DNA of 64,000 bases from the NCBI RefSeq assembly GCF_026409565.1, contig NZ_CP112881.1, positions 1,845,501 through 1,909,500 on the forward strand. Reading direction: 5' to 3'. Both the position numbers and the translations under genes were made by a program. This document shows positions 61,524 to 64,000 of this stretch, piece by piece. Numbering within the stretch: the stretch's first letter is position 1; each line of letters opens with the position of its first letter. The notes beneath the pieces are model-generated. The model saw only the letters and a program-made list of their open reading frames with translations, had not been told where the DNA came from and did not search any database. Origin of the DNA: Sneathiella aquimaris. GTDB lineage: Bacteria; Pseudomonadota; Alphaproteobacteria; Sneathiellales; Sneathiellaceae.

Positions 61524-62312
61524 TTAGGACGCGGCGTCTGCTGCACGCGCCGCCATGACGGATATCAGGTTTGACCGATACTCGGCTGAGGCGTGGATAT
61601 CTGAGTTCAAACCGGATGGGTCTGTTTTAATGCCAGACACGGCGCTTCCACTGAAATTCCCATCAAGTGCGGCTTCCATATCACTCTGGCGGAAGACAGA
61701 AGGGCCTGCACCAGTGACAGCAACACGGCTTCCGGACGCTGTCTTGGCGACAAAGACACCAACAAGCGCAAACCGTGACGCCGGGTTTGGAAATTTGGCG
61801 TAGGCCGCTTTTTCCGGAGTTGGGAAAGTTACTTTGGTCACGATCTCGTTTTCTTCCAACGCGGTTTCAAACAGATCGACAAAGAAGGCTTCCGCGTCAA
61901 TGGACCGCTTGTTGGTATGAACCGTTGCGCCTAATGCGACCAACGCTGATGGATAATCAGCAGCTGGATCATTATTTGCAATGGATCCACCAATTGTACC
62001 GCGGTTGCGAACCTGCGCGTCGCCAATTCTGGACGCCAGATCAGCAAGGGCTGGGATTGCATTTTTAACATCGGTTGAGGTTGCAACTTCGGCATGGGTT
62101 ACCATGGCACCAATTGATACCTCGCCGCTATTTGCTGAAATCCCTTTCAGCTCGGCAATTCCACCAAGATCGACAAGTTTGTCTACTTGTGCCAGGCGCA
62201 GTTTAAGAGTAGGTAGCAAAGATTGCCCCCCTGCGAGGAATTTGTCATCCTCACCTGTCATCCCAGCGGCATCATTAATCCCCGAAGGGCGTTCATAATC
62301 GAATGAATACAT
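61524..62312 (-). CDS. Molybdenum hydroxylase FAD-binding (medium) subunit, CoxM-like
   Basis: A 262-residue flavoprotein subunit: FLAGGQSLLPTLKLRLAQVDKLVDLGGI and RNRGTIGGSIANNDPAADYPSALVALGATV are the FAD-binding motifs of CoxM/XdhB subunits. It passes electrons from the Fe-S subunit to the respiratory acceptor. It starts 15 bases after the large-subunit gene. Confidence 0.93.
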   Translation of the reverse strand: MYSFDYERPSGINDAAGMTGEDDKFLAGGQSLLPTLKLRLAQVDKLVDLGGIAELKGISANSGEVSIGAMVTHAEVATSTDVKNAIPALADLASRIGDAQVRNRGTIGGSIANNDPAADYPSALVALGATVHTNKRSIDAEAFFVDLFETALEENEIVTKVTFPTPEKAAYAKFPNPASRFALVGVFVAKTASGSRVAVTGAGPSVFRQSDMEAALDGNFSGSAVSGIKTDPSGLNSDIHASAEYRSNLISVMAARAADAAS

Positions 62313-62327
62313 AATCTATCTCCCTTC

Positions 62328-64000
62328 TCAGGCGTTTTGTGCGGCGCGCCAGACTTTTTCTGGTGTCGCCGGCATGTCTATCTCTTTACCAAGGGCGTTG
62401 GTAATCGCGTTCATCAAGGCTGCAGGCGCTGCAATCGCACCGGCTTCGCCGCACCCTTTTACGCCTAGTGGGTTGCTAGGGCAGGGGGTGTTTGTGGCTT
62501 CAACCTTGAAGTTTGGCAAGTCATCGGCCCGTGGCATACAATAATCCATGTAGGATCCGGTCAATAACTGACCACTGTCATCGTCATAAACGACGCCTTC
62601 CAGCAATGCCTGACCAATTCCTTGAGCAACACCACCATGCACCTGACCTTCAACGATCATTGGGTTGATGATGTTTCCGAAATCATCCGCAGCGGCCCAG
62701 TCGACGACGTCAACGACCCCGGTATTCGGATCAATTTCAACTTCGGCGATATGAGTACCTGCGGGGAAGGTGAAGTTCAACGGATCATAAAACGCATTCT
62801 CCGCCAAACCGGGCTCAAGATCTTCAGGATAGTTATGCGGAACGTAGGCTGCGAATGCAATTTCACCAATTGTCAATTGCTTGTCTGTTCCTGCGATTGA
62901 AAAGACACCATGCTCGTGCTCAATGTCATCGGCAGATGCTTCCATCAGATGCGCCGCAATTTTCTTCGCTTTGTCGACGATCTTGTCGGCCGCTTTCACA
63001 ATCGCAGAACCGCCAACGGCGAGTGAGCGGGACCCGTAGGTTCCCATACCAAACGGTACTTTTGTTGTGTCACCGTGAACAACTTCAACACTTTCAAAAG
63101 GCACGCCAAGTTTTTCGGCGATCAGCTGCGCGAAGGTCGTTTCATGACCTTGCCCGTGGCTGTGACTGCCTGTGAAGACTGTAACGGAACCTGTTGGATT
63201 AAAACGAACTTCCGCGCTTTCCCAAAGGCCAACTCCAGCACCCAGTGAACCAACCGCAGCAGACGGTGCGATACCGCAGGCCTCAATATAGGCGGCTGAA
63301 CCAATGCCCCGAAGTTTACCATTGGCAGCAGATTGCGCTTTACGGGCTTCAAAGCCGGAATAGTCAATCATGTCCTTGGCGGTTTTCATTGTCAGCGGAT
63401 AATCACCTGAGTCATAGGTCATGATGACAGGCGTTTCATACGGATAGGCATCCGGCTGAATGAAGTTTTTCATCCGCAGTTCTGTAGGATCCATATTCAG
63501 ATCACGGGCGGCGCGTTCCATCATCCGTTCAACCACATATGTGGCTTCAGGACGGCCAGCCCCACGATAGGCATCAACAGGGGTGGTATTGGTAAAACCA
63601 GCCTGAACCTCTGCATAAATACACGGCATCTTATACTGACCGTTCAGCAGGGTGGCATATAGATAGGTTGGAACCGCAGAGGCGAATGTGGACAGATAGG
63701 CGCCCATATTGGCTTTTGTTGCGACCCGGAACCCTAAAATATGGCCATCATTGTCAAACGCCATTTCAGCGTGTGTCGCATGATCACGGCCATGGGCGTC
63801 GGTCAAAAAGGCTTCTGAGCGATCAGAGGTCCATTTGATCGGGCGACCTACTTTTTTAGAGGCCCAAATGGTTGTTGTTTCTTCCGCGTAAACAAAAATC
63901 TTGCTGCCGAAACCACCGCCAACGTCCGGAGCAATTACCCGAAGTTTATTTTCAGGCGCAATCGCGACAAATGCAGACAGGATCAGGCGGGCAACATGAG
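62328..64000 (-). CDS. Molybdenum hydroxylase large subunit, form II CoxL-like (5' end outside window)
   Basis: The frame is open to the right edge; its first visible residues include [20 protein letters not shown]. The active-site loop reads [18 protein letters not shown], the form II signature; authentic carbon monoxide dehydrogenase (form I) has AYRCSFR with the Cys that bridges copper to molybdenum. The catalytic Glu is in [16 protein letters not shown]. Form II enzymes hydroxylate organic substrates of unknown identity, though some have been proposed to oxidise CO. L precedes M, the order known for form II (S-L-M); the small 2Fe-2S subunit should lie just beyond the window. Confidence 0.93.
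   Translation of the reverse strand, partial: HVARLILSAFVAIAPENKLRVIAPDVGGGFGSKIFVYAEETTTIWASKKVGRPIKWTSDRSEAFLTDAHGRDHATHAEMAFDNDGHILGFRVATKANMGAYLSTFASAVPTYLYATLLNGQYKMPCIYAEVQAGFTNTTPVDAYRGAGRPEATYVVERMMERAARDLNMDPTELRMKNFIQPDAYPYETPVIMTYDSGDYPLTMKTAKDMIDYSGFEARKAQSAANGKLRGIGSAAYIEACGIAPSAAVGSLGAGVGLWESAEVRFNPTGSVTVFTGSHSHGQGHETTFAQLIAEKLGVPFESVEVVHGDTTKVPFGMGTYGSRSLAVGGSAIVKAADKIVDKAKKIAAHLMEASADDIEHEHGVFSIAGTDKQLTIGEIAFAAYVPHNYPEDLEPGLAENAFYDPLNFTFPAGTHIAEVEIDPNTGVVDVVDWAAADDFGNIINPMIVEGQVHGGVAQGIGQALLEGVVYDDDSGQLLTGSYMDYCMPRADDLPNFKVEATNTPCPSNPLGVKGCGEAGAIAAPAALMNAITNALGKEIDMPATPEKVWRAAQNA

Noticed and set aside
62328-64000. Reading the large subunit as true carbon monoxide dehydrogenase (form I)
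   Set aside because: The active-site loop lacks the Cys of AYRCSFR; only the form II motif AYRGAGR is present.
1-64000. Mobile elements, CRISPR arrays, tRNA or rRNA genes
   Set aside because: No transposase, integrase, spaced direct repeats, or tRNA/rRNA-like stretches were recognised by eye.

Overview
The window looks like a chromosomal segment of a marine-type alphaproteobacterium, with no rRNA, tRNA, phage, transposon or CRISPR visible. The lineage call rests on three things: flgB-flgC-fliE-fliQ-fliR-flhB is followed directly by cckA, there are two perfect TTAA-N7-TTAAC (CtrA-type) boxes, and there is a bufferin-type operon and an Atm1-type exporter. Base composition looks moderate (about half G+C by eye) and does not visibly change along the window. 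A Rhodospirillales/Sneathiella/Kiloniella-like relative is my guess, not a demonstrated placement.

Left part (1-10 kb): a full trans-4-hydroxyproline catabolic operon on the minus strand. An amino-acid ABC importer imports, hydroxyproline 2-epimerase isomerises, a FAD D-amino-acid dehydrogenase oxidises, a DapA-family deaminase makes 2-oxoglutarate semialdehyde, and an aldehyde dehydrogenase yields 2-oxoglutarate. A second proline-racemase-family protein with a Ser/Thr active-site pair and an L-serine-dehydratase-like gene follow. A divergent GntR/FCD regulator faces a perfect 18-bp palindrome. From 10 to 20 kb there is a chemoreceptor paired with a solitary binding protein, a DMT exporter with a small unknown protein and an HTTM-like membrane protein, several small oxidoreductase/VOC genes, and a TetR/nitronate monooxygenase pair divided by a 15-bp inverted repeat.

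Middle (20-32 kb): flagellar genes. These are an orphan FlgC-like protein with its own CtrA box, fliO-fliP followed by an exported EndoU-type nuclease and a small acidic protein, a short FlhB C-terminal-domain protein with a small coiled-coil partner, and flgBC-fliEQR-flhB-cckA. cckA encodes the kinase that feeds CtrA, so a CtrA box at the head of this operon suggests a feedback loop.

32-46 kb: a YHS-domain protein and a bufferin-like copper-peptide operon (precursor, MNIO enzyme, partner, DoxX) with a strong hairpin between precursor and enzyme. Next come a quinone oxidoreductase, a tiny lipoprotein, a SixA-like phosphatase, recA, icd, a LOG-family hydrolase whose start codon overlaps that of a divergent periplasmic protein, two cytochromes c and a LysM protein.

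46-64 kb: an Atm1-type exporter, psd-pssA, a PadR-controlled RND pump, then a minus-strand cluster for a molybdenum hydroxylase of the form II CO-dehydrogenase type (large and medium subunits) with MoxR/VWA/XdhC/molybdenum-cofactor maturation genes, a SufU-like scaffold and a DUF1289 protein. The large subunit runs off the right edge. The 2Fe-2S small subunit is not in the window.
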